Positions 6,721 to 14,546 of a DNA stretch of 18,182 nucleotides are shown here, piece by piece (positions within the stretch are counted from its first letter, which is position 1; each line of letters opens with the position of its first letter). The notes under the pieces are model-generated. The model searched no databases. It worked only from the letters and a program-made list of their open reading frames with translations, and was not told where the DNA came from. The DNA is taken from assembly GCA_023228025.1 (NCBI GenBank), contig JALOCD010000092.1:1-18182 (forward strand). The letters run 5' to 3'. A program made the position numbers and the translations under genes. The stretch comes from Prolixibacteraceae bacterium (GTDB lineage: Bacteria > Bacteroidota > Bacteroidia > Bacteroidales > Prolixibacteraceae).

Positions 6721-8916
6721 TTATTTGCCTAATGAGGCATTGTATACCCTACTTTTGGTAATTGGAATTTCAATAGACTTGTAGTCTTTTGCACTGATTA
6801 CCAATGCGGTAGAAGCCTCTGGCATCGTAAATTTATATTCACCTTTTGCATTTGTCCATGCCTCTGCGGCAGTATCTTTTACGCGTACTGATGCTCCTGC
6901 GATTGGTTGTCCGGATTTGTCCTTAATAACACCTGTAATCTCGTTGGGGCTGGCTTTTGGCTTGGCGCTCGACTGAAGTGCATTGATGTACTGGATGGAA
7001 GACTTAGCCTGAGCATTTGCCGGATCCAAACCAAGGATCTCTTTATAATACTCTGTCGCCTTACCGTATTCACCCATTTGCATATAAAGCGTGGCCATCG
7101 AAGTGTGGGCTTGCATAACCATGTCTTTGTTCTTGGGATCAAGTTTTGCCATACGAATGTAATAGTCTTTTGCAGCATCGTAACTTTTGGATTGCAACGC
7201 ATTGTATCCGAGGTAACGAAGGGCATCGAAGATCTCGGTAGCGTATTTTACCGAGTCGGAAGAAGCTTTTTCAATCAATGCCGTAAATTTCTGTTTCCCG
7301 ATGCCCAGTTTGGAATCAGGATCCTTGGCCGAAGCGTTCCTGGCGCTCCAGAGGTAACCTTGCATCTGGTCTGGATATTTGGCAATCATCTGGTTTAATA
7401 TTTCTTCCGCTTTGTCGAACTCTTTCCCCCGGTAGTAAGCCTTACCGATTAAAAGGTAGATGTCATCGCTGTCTTTGCCTTTTGCAAGAAGACGCTTCCA
7501 GGTATCTGCAGCCTCAGCGAAGCGGCTGTTCATGTACAGCGAATTGGCCTTTTCCTGAATCAGGCTCACGTCCTCGTCTTTGGCGCTAATCGCTTTATCG
7601 TATGATTCGTATGCTTTGGCAAGATCTTTGTCGGCAATGGCAATCGTAGCCTGCAATTCGTTGACCTTCGCGGTAAGCGGGGCTTCGTTTACTTTGTCTT
7701 TTTCCTTGGCCGCACCCTTCAGTGATTCATTCTTCTCTTTGATGGCCGTCAATTCTGTGTTGGCTCTCTCCAGTTCAGTTACCAGTTTTGAATAGTTCAA
7801 ATTCTTCTTCAACAGGGTCCTGGAATAGTAAATATAATCCTTTGGCAGAATTTGATCTGCCGGAAGGGTGGCAAACAGACGGTCCAGATAGGCAAGGGCC
7901 TGTACATAGTTGCCTTGTTCGTAACAGGAATATCCGGCAAGACGGTTCAGGTAGGTTCTGGATTGGTCTATAGCAAAAATTTCTTCTATGTTTTTAATTA
8001 CCTCAGCATAATTTTTAGAATAGAAGAGAGAAATGGCGTAGCGGATTTTAGCAGGTATATTCTGATTGGTTAATCTTAGATAAGTCTCATAATTTGTCTT
8101 GGATTCCTGTAATCTTGCCGCCATTGCATAGAGTTGTCCCAACTCGCGGTAAGCGGGGGCATAGTTTTTATCCAGTGCAACCGCTTGTTCGTAATAGGGG
8201 ATGGCTGCACCGAAATTTTTGCTTTTGAAATAGATGCTGCCAATTTTCATGTTGGCCATGGGCGATTTTGGGTCGGTTTCTTGCGCTTTTTTGTAGTTTT
8301 TGATGGCCAGGGAACCATTGTTCTTCAGAAGATACAGATCTCCTGCGATAATATAGATCATTTCGTTTTTTTGGTCAATCGTCAGGGCTTCCCGGATGTA
8401 GGGCATGGCTTGTGTGGTATCCACTTGGTCAAATACGATGTACGATTCTGCAAGTTTGGCCAGTGTGCGTGCGTATTCTTGAGGATTTGGAATTTTTGAT
8501 ACCTTTTTGTATGGAGGCAAAAAACTTTTTGCTTTTAATCTCATTTGATCAGCAGTTTGTTGATCGCCAAGATAGGATGCAACTTTAGCCAAACCAACAT
8601 AATTCAGGGGGTCATTGGGCGCCAAAGCAATACCTTTTTCAAATTGTTGCTTTGCTTCTGCGGCTACAACTTTCAACGAGTTGGAAATTGTATCGGACAG
8701 GAAGTTCAACATGGTATTCTCACCAAGCCGATAATAGATTTGACTCGAGGGAGCACTTTTGGTCAAACTTTGTAAAATCTGATCTGCCTTGTCAAATTGT
8801 TCATTGTGTGTTGCAGTAATAGCTTCATCCAATGTTTGGGCGTTCAATCCGGCCGCACCAAATAACATTATCAGCGTGAGGGCAATTGAAATTTTTCTAA
8901 AAAAACGAGTAATCAT
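6721..8916 (-). CDS. Secreted TPR protein with C-terminal carboxypeptidase-regulatory-like domain
   Basis: 731 residues. A signal peptide (hydrophobic 10-22, cleavage near LNA-Q, residues 24-27) exports it. Many tetratricopeptide-type helix pairs follow, at about 28-135, 148-350 and 445-645; the clearest are AAIPYYEQAVALDKNYAPAY (237-256) and AAKDYYIRMAKLDPKNK (581-597). A charged stretch at about 378-440 (KEKNESLKGAAKEKDK) is probably coiled coil. Residues 658-731 form a small beta domain (ITGVIKDKSGQPIAGASVRV) like the regulatory domain of carboxypeptidase D that also heads SusC-type transporters. It lies 18 bp after the PstS-like gene and upstream of exbB, so it is probably a periplasmic scaffold for the TonB motor, much as the TPR protein CpoB works with Tol; that role is inferred. 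Confidence 0.88.
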   Translation of the reverse strand: MITRFFRKISIALTLIMLFGAAGLNAQTLDEAITATHNEQFDKADQILQSLTKSAPSSQIYYRLGENTMLNFLSDTISNSLKVVAAEAKQQFEKGIALAPNDPLNYVGLAKVASYLGDQQTADQMRLKAKSFLPPYKKVSKIPNPQEYARTLAKLAESYIVFDQVDTTQAMPYIREALTIDQKNEMIYIIAGDLYLLKNNGSLAIKNYKKAQETDPKSPMANMKIGSIYFKSKNFGAAIPYYEQAVALDKNYAPAYRELGQLYAMAARLQESKTNYETYLRLTNQNIPAKIRYAISLFYSKNYAEVIKNIEEIFAIDQSRTYLNRLAGYSCYEQGNYVQALAYLDRLFATLPADQILPKDYIYYSRTLLKKNLNYSKLVTELERANTELTAIKEKNESLKGAAKEKDKVNEAPLTAKVNELQATIAIADKDLAKAYESYDKAISAKDEDVSLIQEKANSLYMNSRFAEAADTWKRLLAKGKDSDDIYLLIGKAYYRGKEFDKAEEILNQMIAKYPDQMQGYLWSARNASAKDPDSKLGIGKQKFTALIEKASSDSVKYATEIFDALRYLGYNALQSKSYDAAKDYYIRMAKLDPKNKDMVMQAHTSMATLYMQMGEYGKATEYYKEILGLDPANAQAKSSIQYINALQSSAKPKASPNEITGVIKDKSGQPIAGASVRVKDTAAEAWTNAKGEYKFTMPEASTALVISAKDYKSIEIPITKSRVYNASLGK

Positions 8917-8934
8917 TTTGGCGAAATATTAAAG

Positions 8935-9903
8935 TTACTTTTTAAACTGTATCAAGCGAATAGGCATGGTCGCGGGAACAAGACCAGATTTTAGGATAAT
9001 TCTTTGTCCCTGTTCACCAGATACCCAGGAGATAAAACCAGTCCCCAGCCCTTTAAAGGATTCCCTGGAGACCATGTAAATTTTTCGGGTAAAGGGATAA
9101 CTTTTGTCATAAATGGACCCCTGAACCGGAAGGAAATAAGATCCGGGACTAAGCACCAGATCTGAAACAGCGGCAATCTTAATTTTATCTGAAAAGGACC
9201 GGCTTACTGAATCTTCTCTGTCACAAATCCAATTGACACTTACCATTCCAATCGCGCTCTTATTCTTGGAAACATAATCGATTACCTCTTCATTATTTTT
9301 TACTGAATAAAAATTCGAAGGCAGTTGTGCAGGTAGATTGAACCTTTCTTTGAAATATCTGATGTTTGCAGATTTATCATTGTCAAAAACGGCAACCATT
9401 TTACCCAATTTGGAAGTTGGATTGATCGCCTTCCAATCTGTCAATTTGCCTGTAAATATATCGTTGACATTTTGGTAAGTCAAGAGTGAATCCTTGTTTT
9501 CTTTGTTGAGGACCAACGCAATGGCATCGTAAGCCACAGTAGTTGTCCGGACAATCGTTTGCATGCTAAGCAGCAGCTCTTTCTGTTGGGCGGTTGGTTC
9601 CCATGAAGATACAACAACTTTCACCGAATCATTCAGAAACGCACTGATAAGATCTGTTTCCGCCATGTAGACCGGTGTGACATGGGCATTCTTGTAAATA
9701 GCGGTAAATGTGTAAATCTCAGCATCAACGATGGGTTGAAAGGATGCATCTGCAACAATATGAATATTTCCTCTGGTTGGCGTCTCGTCAAATTGCGCAG
9801 GTTTTTTGCTACCACACTGAATAGCAAGAATTAATATCAGCATAAAGACACTGATAACAATACCCGACAATTTCAAATCCTTCCTAATAGAAGAGTGTTT
9901 CAC
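8935..9903 (-). CDS. PstS-like substrate-binding lipoprotein
   Basis: 322 residues resembling the phosphate-binding PstS/SphX family. Supporting segments are VADASFQPIVD (50-60), the hinge region YDAIALVLNKENKD (125-138) followed by NVNDIFTGKLTDWKAINP (145-162), and IYDKSYPFTRKIYMVSRE (264-281) with GFISWVSGEQGQRIILKSGLVP (289-310), a pattern typical of PstS. The N-terminus has a hydrophobic helix (13-28) ending in AIQC30, a lipobox-like site; Gln before Cys is unusual but tolerated in this phylum. No Pst permease or ATPase genes are near. Instead it sits directly before the TPR gene and the TonB motor genes, so it may serve as an envelope component rather than in ABC uptake. The 5' leader is 197 bp. 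Confidence 0.85.
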   Translation of the reverse strand: MKHSSIRKDLKLSGIVISVFMLILILAIQCGSKKPAQFDETPTRGNIHIVADASFQPIVDAEIYTFTAIYKNAHVTPVYMAETDLISAFLNDSVKVVVSSWEPTAQQKELLLSMQTIVRTTTVAYDAIALVLNKENKDSLLTYQNVNDIFTGKLTDWKAINPTSKLGKMVAVFDNDKSANIRYFKERFNLPAQLPSNFYSVKNNEEVIDYVSKNKSAIGMVSVNWICDREDSVSRSFSDKIKIAAVSDLVLSPGSYFLPVQGSIYDKSYPFTRKIYMVSRESFKGLGTGFISWVSGEQGQRIILKSGLVPATMPIRLIQFKK

Positions 9904-10100
9904 TAATTTAGTTACTAAAGGTTAAAAATTCGATGCAATAATAATAAATCAAATTTGTTATAGGGCAATAAATTGCAAGATTCTTATTTTTTTTTTGATA
10001 AATGCTTTATTTGTCAATTGAGAACTGTACAAAATACTTTAAAATTTAGATTGAATTTAAATAACCTCATTCATAGGTTGTTCGCTATAAAATTAACCCA
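9904..10100. other. A/T-rich spacer upstream of the PstS-like gene
   Basis: This 197-bp spacer is very A/T-rich, with a T10 tract near 9988-9997 and a short GCAAT-AA-ATTGC hairpin at about 9966-9977. I found no convincing terminator or exact TAnnTTTG box. On the minus strand CAAATTTG (9950-9957) is one base off the promoter element. It is the largest gap inside the minus-strand block, so a separate promoter for the PstS-like, TPR, exb and tonB genes would be expected here. Confidence 0.35.
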
Positions 10101-10331
10101 CTATTCTTCCTCTTCCGGTTCGAAAAAATTCTCTTTGATTTTGTTGTAGGCGACAAAAATCCTGTATACTCCATAAAGGAAAAGTGGCAGTGCGAAAATA
10201 GCCCTCATGGCGACATCTACGTGATTGAATAGTGACGTGAAATAGAGTATGTAGGCCAGCCCGAAATAAAAAAAGATCATCAGGGTACTGACTATCGTCA
10301 TAACTTTGTCGTAGAGTCTTCTGCTGCTCAT
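10101..10331 (-). CDS. Small two-helix membrane protein of unknown function
   Basis: I do not recognise a named family. The 76 residues give two clear membrane helices (about 12-32 and 42-62) joined by a short loop with Asn36 and His37, a basic N-terminus (MSSRRLYDK), and a strongly acidic end (EPEEEE, 71-76). An AGG lies immediately before the ATG. It lies 48 bp after the peptidase gene and upstream of the PstS-like gene, in the same direction. An overlapping frame (10093-10392) is longer but lacks membrane segments and looks like noise. The position suggests an accessory of the PstS-like/TPR/TonB cluster; that is inference. Confidence 0.75.
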   Translation of the reverse strand: MSSRRLYDKVMTIVSTLMIFFYFGLAYILYFTSLFNHVDVAMRAIFALPLFLYGVYRIFVAYNKIKENFFEPEEEE

Positions 10332-10379
10332 CCTGGAAAATTTTTATGGTTGTAAATATACAAAATTTGTTCAAAGCTT

Positions 10380-12476
10380 TTACTTCAGCCAACGGTTTAA
10401 CCAGTCATAGAATACCCTTTGCCACAGGATACCATTTTGAGCCTGAAGGATCCAGTGATTTTCTTCCGGGAATAGTAAAAGTTCAGCAGGAATATTTTTT
10501 AACCGGGCAGAATTGAAGGCCCCCATGCCCTGGGTATACGGAATTCTGTAATCCCTTTCCCCGTGAATAACCAACATTGGAGTATCCCAGTTTTGAACAA
10601 GCTTGTGAGGGGAAAAGTTTTTGTAAGTATTCTGTGCCACCGCATTTTTAGCATCCCAGTAAGAACCGCCATTGTCCCAGTTGACAAACCACATCTCTTC
10701 GGTTGTGGAGTACAATGCTTCGAGGTTAAAGATGCCGCTGTGGGAGATAAATGCCTTGAATCTTCCCTTGTGGATACCGGCCAGGTAATAAATGGAATAT
10801 CCACCGTAACTTGCGCCCACTGCGCCCAATTTGTTCTTGTCGACATAGGGTTCTGCGGCGAGAGTGTCAATGGCAGTCAGGTAATCCTTCATGTTTTGCC
10901 CTCCATAGTCGCCCGAGATTTGTTCGTTCCAGGCTTGTCCAAAGCCGGGAAGTCCGCGTCGGTTTGGGGCGATGATGATGTAATTGTTTGCCGCCATCAT
11001 TTGGAAATTCCAACGGTACGACCAAAATTGGCTGACAGTATTTTGCGGTCCACCTTCACAAAAGAGAAGTGCAGGATATTTCTTTTTCGGATCAAAGTGT
11101 GGAGGATAGATTACCCAGGCGCGCATCTTTTTCTTGTCGGTGGTGGTAATCCACCTGCTTTCAACTTTGCCAATGGTCAATTGATCTAGAATGGCCTTGT
11201 TGACAGCGGTAAGTGGCTTGTCAGATCCGGTTTTAGGATTGACCAGATAGAGTTCGGCCGGCTGGGACATGGAAACTTTGGATGCCACAAGATTTTCTCC
11301 GGCAGGAGCGACACTTTGATAATTGTGGATGCCATCCGTAACCCTGGAGATTTTTTTTGAGGCAAGATCCAGCTTAAAGATCTCGTCCGTTGCATGGATG
11401 TCGGACAAGAACCAAATTGTTTTGCTATCACCAGACCACACAAGGTTTTGAACATTTTGGTCGAATCCGGCAGAATAGTCTTCCTTTCGTCCGGTTTCCA
11501 AATCGGCGACGAAAAGCCTCACTTTGTCTGCTTCGTAGCCATCCCGCGCCATGCTTTCCCACGCAATGTTTTTGCCGTCGGGGGAGAAAACCGGATTCTG
11601 ATCGTAACCCATCATCCCTTCAGTCAGGTTACTGGTAGTACCTTTCTCAAGATTGTAAATGTATATGTCGGAGTTGGTTGATATGGCATATTCTTTTCCT
11701 GATTTCTTCTTGCAGGTATAGGCAATATTTTTCCCGTCAGCGCTCCAGGCGATCTGTTCGCTGCCGCCATTGGGTTTAACCGGGGAATCATATTTTTCGC
11801 CTTTCTGAAGGTCAATGTGGTTGGTCAGGCCGGCTTCAGAATAGTTCGCAACAAAGATGTGCTGGTAGGTGCCATCGCTCCAGGTATCCCAGTGACGGTA
11901 CATAATGTCGTCGTACAATCGGGCATTGGCAAGGGGTAAGTCAGGATATTTGTCGTGTACGTCCTGATCTATTTTTACTGTTCCGATGTAAAAAATGTGC
12001 TTCATGTCCGGCGAATATTTAAAGCCGGATATACCATCCTTTACCTTCGAAATTTGGACCGGGGATGTTCCGTCAGGATTTATCTCCCATAGCTGCGGTT
12101 CACCGGAAAGGGTCGAAATGTATCCAATTTTTTTACCGTCAGGCCTCCAGGCCTCTTCCGACTCTTTTTCGGGGGTATCGGTTATTCTTTTTCCGGATCC
12201 GCCATCGACGGATACCACGTAAAGATCCCGGTAAGATTTGTTTTCAGGAATGTTGAAATAAGTCACATCGTACAATACTCTCTTCCCATCCGGGGAAACC
12301 TGTGATGAACCAACCCGTCCAAATGACCAGAGTACTTCGGGGGTCATCAAATCTGAAGCTAATTTTGGCGTATCAGGAACAAAGTTTTTTTTAATGGGCT
12401 GACTATTTGCAGGGAGACCAGCAAACTCTACCAGGATGATGGGAATAAGTACCAGAATATTAAAGAAAAATTTCAT
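10380..12476 (-). CDS. dpp5: S9 family peptidase, dipeptidyl-peptidase 5 type
   Basis: 698 residues: a signal peptide (hydrophobic 4-20, cleavage near ANS-Q at 25-26), a seven-bladed propeller region of TolB/WD40-like repeats (about 45-430, e.g. SPDGKRVLYD, SPDGKNIAWES), and a C-terminal alpha/beta hydrolase (about 440-698). The catalytic triad can be read as Ser556 (GASYGG), Asp642 (HGERD) and His674 (EENHW). The blocks CEGGPQNTVSQFWSYRWN and NEQISGDYGGQNM strongly recall Porphyromonas gingivalis DPP5, a periplasmic serine peptidase that releases N-terminal dipeptides, preferring Ala or hydrophobic residues at the second position. A role in supplying dipeptides for amino-acid fermentation fits. 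It is followed at 48 bp by the small membrane protein. Confidence 0.95.
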   Translation of the reverse strand: MKFFFNILVLIPIILVEFAGLPANSQPIKKNFVPDTPKLASDLMTPEVLWSFGRVGSSQVSPDGKRVLYDVTYFNIPENKSYRDLYVVSVDGGSGKRITDTPEKESEEAWRPDGKKIGYISTLSGEPQLWEINPDGTSPVQISKVKDGISGFKYSPDMKHIFYIGTVKIDQDVHDKYPDLPLANARLYDDIMYRHWDTWSDGTYQHIFVANYSEAGLTNHIDLQKGEKYDSPVKPNGGSEQIAWSADGKNIAYTCKKKSGKEYAISTNSDIYIYNLEKGTTSNLTEGMMGYDQNPVFSPDGKNIAWESMARDGYEADKVRLFVADLETGRKEDYSAGFDQNVQNLVWSGDSKTIWFLSDIHATDEIFKLDLASKKISRVTDGIHNYQSVAPAGENLVASKVSMSQPAELYLVNPKTGSDKPLTAVNKAILDQLTIGKVESRWITTTDKKKMRAWVIYPPHFDPKKKYPALLFCEGGPQNTVSQFWSYRWNFQMMAANNYIIIAPNRRGLPGFGQAWNEQISGDYGGQNMKDYLTAIDTLAAEPYVDKNKLGAVGASYGGYSIYYLAGIHKGRFKAFISHSGIFNLEALYSTTEEMWFVNWDNGGSYWDAKNAVAQNTYKNFSPHKLVQNWDTPMLVIHGERDYRIPYTQGMGAFNSARLKNIPAELLLFPEENHWILQAQNGILWQRVFYDWLNRWLK

Positions 12477-12580
12477 GCGTAAGTTATTAGTTTTTCAAAG
12501 GCCGTATGGAATACCCACCTATTAATTTTCGGTTGGTTTGAACATATTCTCATGGGTATTTCATGCGCTTCTTTTTTTCG

Positions 12581-12610
12581 TAAAAGTAGCATCATTTGAG
12601 GGGAAGGCAA
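12581..12610 (-). promoter_or_regulatory. Candidate promoter of the DPP5 gene
   Basis: On the minus strand, TACTTTTA (12588-12581) differs by one base from the Bacteroidetes -7 element TAnnTTTG. It is preceded after 19 nt by TTG (12610-12608), matching most of the -33 element. This would give a leader of roughly 100 nt before the ATG at 12476. The leader also contains an inverted repeat, AATACCCA (12510-12517) and TGGGTATT (12553-12560). Confidence 0.35.
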
Positions 12611-12633
12611 TGATTAATGTCAATAATTAATCA
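12611..12633. promoter_or_regulatory. Perfect 8-bp palindrome over the NigD-like stop codon
   Basis: TGATTAAT and ATTAATCA flank a 7-nt spacer. The minus-strand TGA stop of the NigD-like gene (12622-12620) lies in the spacer. It sits immediately upstream of the candidate DPP5 promoter, so it could be an operator or a weak hairpin. It has no G/C-rich stem or T tract of its own, so a terminator is unlikely. Confidence 0.3.
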
Positions 12634-13324
12634 TGTGTGGAACCTCGTTCAATTTTCCATCGTAATCGGTAAACCGGATTTTGAAAAGGGTATTGTGTTG
12701 CCCTGTAATTTTATAAGGATTTAGCTTGAAACTGACGTAACCTGATGCTGCATAGCTAGCTTTGTCTCCTCTTGCATTGTGTCGGAATTCGAAAATAAAT
12801 GGTTTGTCTTTGCCGTTGCCTTCGGAATTGTCGGCAAGATTGATGTAATGCAGGGAACCTTGTGTGTAGTACTTAAAGTCGACGGTGAGAATGCTGTCGC
12901 CTGTCACCCAGGAATCGCGAACGATGATCGGATCATGGCCGATGCTGTCGCTGACTGCTTTTGAAAGTGGCAGAATCTCCTTGTAAAGAATGTTTTGTAT
13001 AAAGTTGATTTTGCCGTAGATTGTCTTTGACAGGTCTGAATTGACAACATCCTGGTAAGGGGCAAAATTGATGAGTATGCGCTGGTTTGGTTTAAGCTCA
13101 TCCAAATGAAGGGAGCGATCGAGCGCTACAAATTGGTCGCCATTATCAAGTTTGACCAGTATGCTGTTTATCCCATCTTTGCTAACAGATTCGACTATGC
13201 CAAAAGTAACGATGAAATCGCCAATAGAATAATTGCTTTCACTCTTCTGACAAGAGGTCCAAAGCGTGGAGGCTGTCAGAATTGAAACAAGGACGAGAAC
13301 TTGAACGCTTAAACGATTTTTCAT
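12620..13324 (-). CDS. NigD-like lipoprotein
   Basis: 234 residues with a lipoprotein signal: a hydrophobic helix (8-21) and the lipobox LWTSC25. After a short linker comes an OB-like barrel (about 35-90, including VKLDNGDQFVALDR and the block LKPNQRILINF), then a mostly beta C-terminal half (about 125-230). This two-part layout matches NigD-like proteins, which are widespread surface or periplasmic lipoproteins in Bacteroidales. The name comes from a proposed immunity protein for the Prevotella bacteriocin nigrescin, but the function of most members is unknown. No bacteriocin gene is visible here, so I do not infer immunity. It is transcribed toward the DPP5 gene 143 bp away and is divergent from the methyltransferase gene. 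Confidence 0.72.
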   Translation of the reverse strand: MKNRLSVQVLVLVSILTASTLWTSCQKSESNYSIGDFIVTFGIVESVSKDGINSILVKLDNGDQFVALDRSLHLDELKPNQRILINFAPYQDVVNSDLSKTIYGKINFIQNILYKEILPLSKAVSDSIGHDPIIVRDSWVTGDSILTVDFKYYTQGSLHYINLADNSEGNGKDKPFIFEFRHNARGDKASYAASGYVSFKLNPYKITGQHNTLFKIRFTDYDGKLNEVPHMINY

Positions 13325-13534
13325 GGCTGAAAGGTATGGTTGCTATAAGAACAAGAAAGGATATTGTGCAGAAAGGTTGCGTACAAACCTCCTGAATTCC
13401 GCTTATTTAACTTTATTTTAGATTTATTAGGGTGCGGTATTGACAACATACTTCAAGGCTCAATCTTCATTCAATAAAAAATGTTGGTATCTTCGTTGAA
13501 CAATTTCTGCTTTCCTGGATCTGAATAATTCTTG

Positions 13535-14245
13535 ATGGAACGTGCATTTTTAGAAACAATATTTCTTTGCGGTGTGGCTTTGCTGGCCCTTCTAGAACTT
13601 TATTACCTTCAGAATTTTGATGCTGACAGGAAGATTCTAATTGAACAAAAGAAGAAACGCACTTTTCTTTTCCTCCTCATTGTGGGGGTTCAGGTCGTCC
13701 CATTTATTTACATATTCTCGGTCGACTTTGGGCCAACCGATTATCACTTTTGGAAGTGGTTGAGTTTTCCGGTGACGCTTTGCTTTGTGTTTTGTGTTTG
13801 GTTGTTTATCAAAGCATTGTCGGATCTAGGGATTTGGTGGACTCCAGGGCAAGAGCTGAAAGAAGATTTACAGTTGGTCAAATCCGGTTCCTTTCATTAT
13901 GTTAGGCATCCGATGTACCTTGCCCTTCTTGGGATTTCTGTTTGCCAGGTATTTATGATTCAAAACTGGATTGCAGGCCCGATTTCCCTTTTACTGGTAA
14001 CCCCATTCATCATTTATCAGATTAAAAGGGAAGAGCGCCTGCTTACCAAATTTTTTGGTGATGATTACAGGGAGTACACAGAAAATACCGGGATGCTTTG
14101 GCCCAGGGAAGAGAAGATGCCTTTGTTCAAAAAGATCCTTCGGGAGTTGATAAAAAATACCAGGAGGTTGCTCGGAATTTTGTGGAAACTAATCGTTAAA
14201 CTCTACCAAAAGAGGCCAATGCGATCAATGAATAGAGGCCTTTAA
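13535..14245 (+). CDS. Membrane isoprenylcysteine carboxyl methyltransferase-like protein
   Basis: 236 residues with about five membrane helices (4-24, 44-64, 73-95, 126-141, 147-163). Family blocks of the ICMT/PEMT type are visible: GSFHYVRHPMYLALLG (118-133; the RHPxY motif contributes to SAM binding) and REERLLTKFFGDDYREYTENTGMLWP (165-190; Glu-Glu and the closing Pro). These enzymes methylate a carboxyl, amine or lipid group at the membrane. The bacterial substrate is unknown, since protein prenylation is not expected here. I start at ATG 13535; TTG at 13532 is the only other nearby option. A basic amphipathic tail (195-236) extends past the core. The last 21 bp overlap the 3' end of the convergent clpS gene. 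Confidence 0.85.
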   Translation: MERAFLETIFLCGVALLALLELYYLQNFDADRKILIEQKKKRTFLFLLIVGVQVVPFIYIFSVDFGPTDYHFWKWLSFPVTLCFVFCVWLFIKALSDLGIWWTPGQELKEDLQLVKSGSFHYVRHPMYLALLGISVCQVFMIQNWIAGPISLLLVTPFIIYQIKREERLLTKFFGDDYREYTENTGMLWPREEKMPLFKKILRELIKNTRRLLGILWKLIVKLYQKRPMRSMNRGL

Positions 14246-14500
14246 GTCTTTGGCCGATAGGGCTCTGCGCATGGGGAGCAGATCCTTTTTGGAGCCGCGT
14301 TTTACTTCACACTTTTGTTTGTAATGCACCAGATAGGTGCACTGAATGGCCTGGACACGTTCCATGTTGCAAACTTCAATCAGGGCATCTATCACATAAT
14401 TAAAGGTGTGATAGTCGTCATTGTGGAGTACCAAGGAGTTGCCGTTTTCCAAACCATCTGAACCCCTGTTTTTGTGCCGGACGGACTTGTCAGTTTCCAT
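14225..14500 (-). CDS. clpS: ATP-dependent Clp protease adaptor ClpS
   Basis: 91 residues. ClpS delivers proteins with N-degron residues (Leu, Phe, Tyr, Trp) to ClpAP/ClpCP in the cytoplasm. The core begins at LVLHNDDYHTFNYVIDALIE (23-42), where Asn27, Asp28 and Asp29 match the N-degron pocket of Escherichia coli ClpS, and His59 in LVHYKQK matches its His66. The region AIQCTYLVHYKQKCEVKRGS and the final LSAKDLKASI also fit the family. The first 20 residues are charged and flexible, as expected for the segment that engages the Clp motor. It lies 46 bp after the SPOR gene on the same strand, possibly in one operon. Its 3' end overlaps the methyltransferase gene and no terminator is visible there. 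Confidence 0.93.
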   Translation of the reverse strand: METDKSVRHKNRGSDGLENGNSLVLHNDDYHTFNYVIDALIEVCNMERVQAIQCTYLVHYKQKCEVKRGSKKDLLPMRRALSAKDLKASIH

Positions 14501-14546
14501 ACTTCAAAACGAATTATTGATGTGCAGAATTGCAAATAAAGTAAAA

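Noticed and set aside
10563..11189. 208-codon open frame on the plus strand
   Set aside because: It lies wholly antisense to the well-supported DPP5 gene, opposite the catalytic domain, and shows no family motif. The length is explained by codon bias of the real gene.
12510..12560. AATACCCA ... TGGGTATT inverted repeat as a riboswitch or terminator in the DPP5 leader
   Set aside because: An 8-bp stem around a 35-nt loop with no T tract and no recognisable riboswitch core; not enough to call.
12620..13324. Bacteriocin immunity role for the NigD-like protein
   Set aside because: No bacteriocin precursor or export gene is adjacent. The family name alone does not support immunity.
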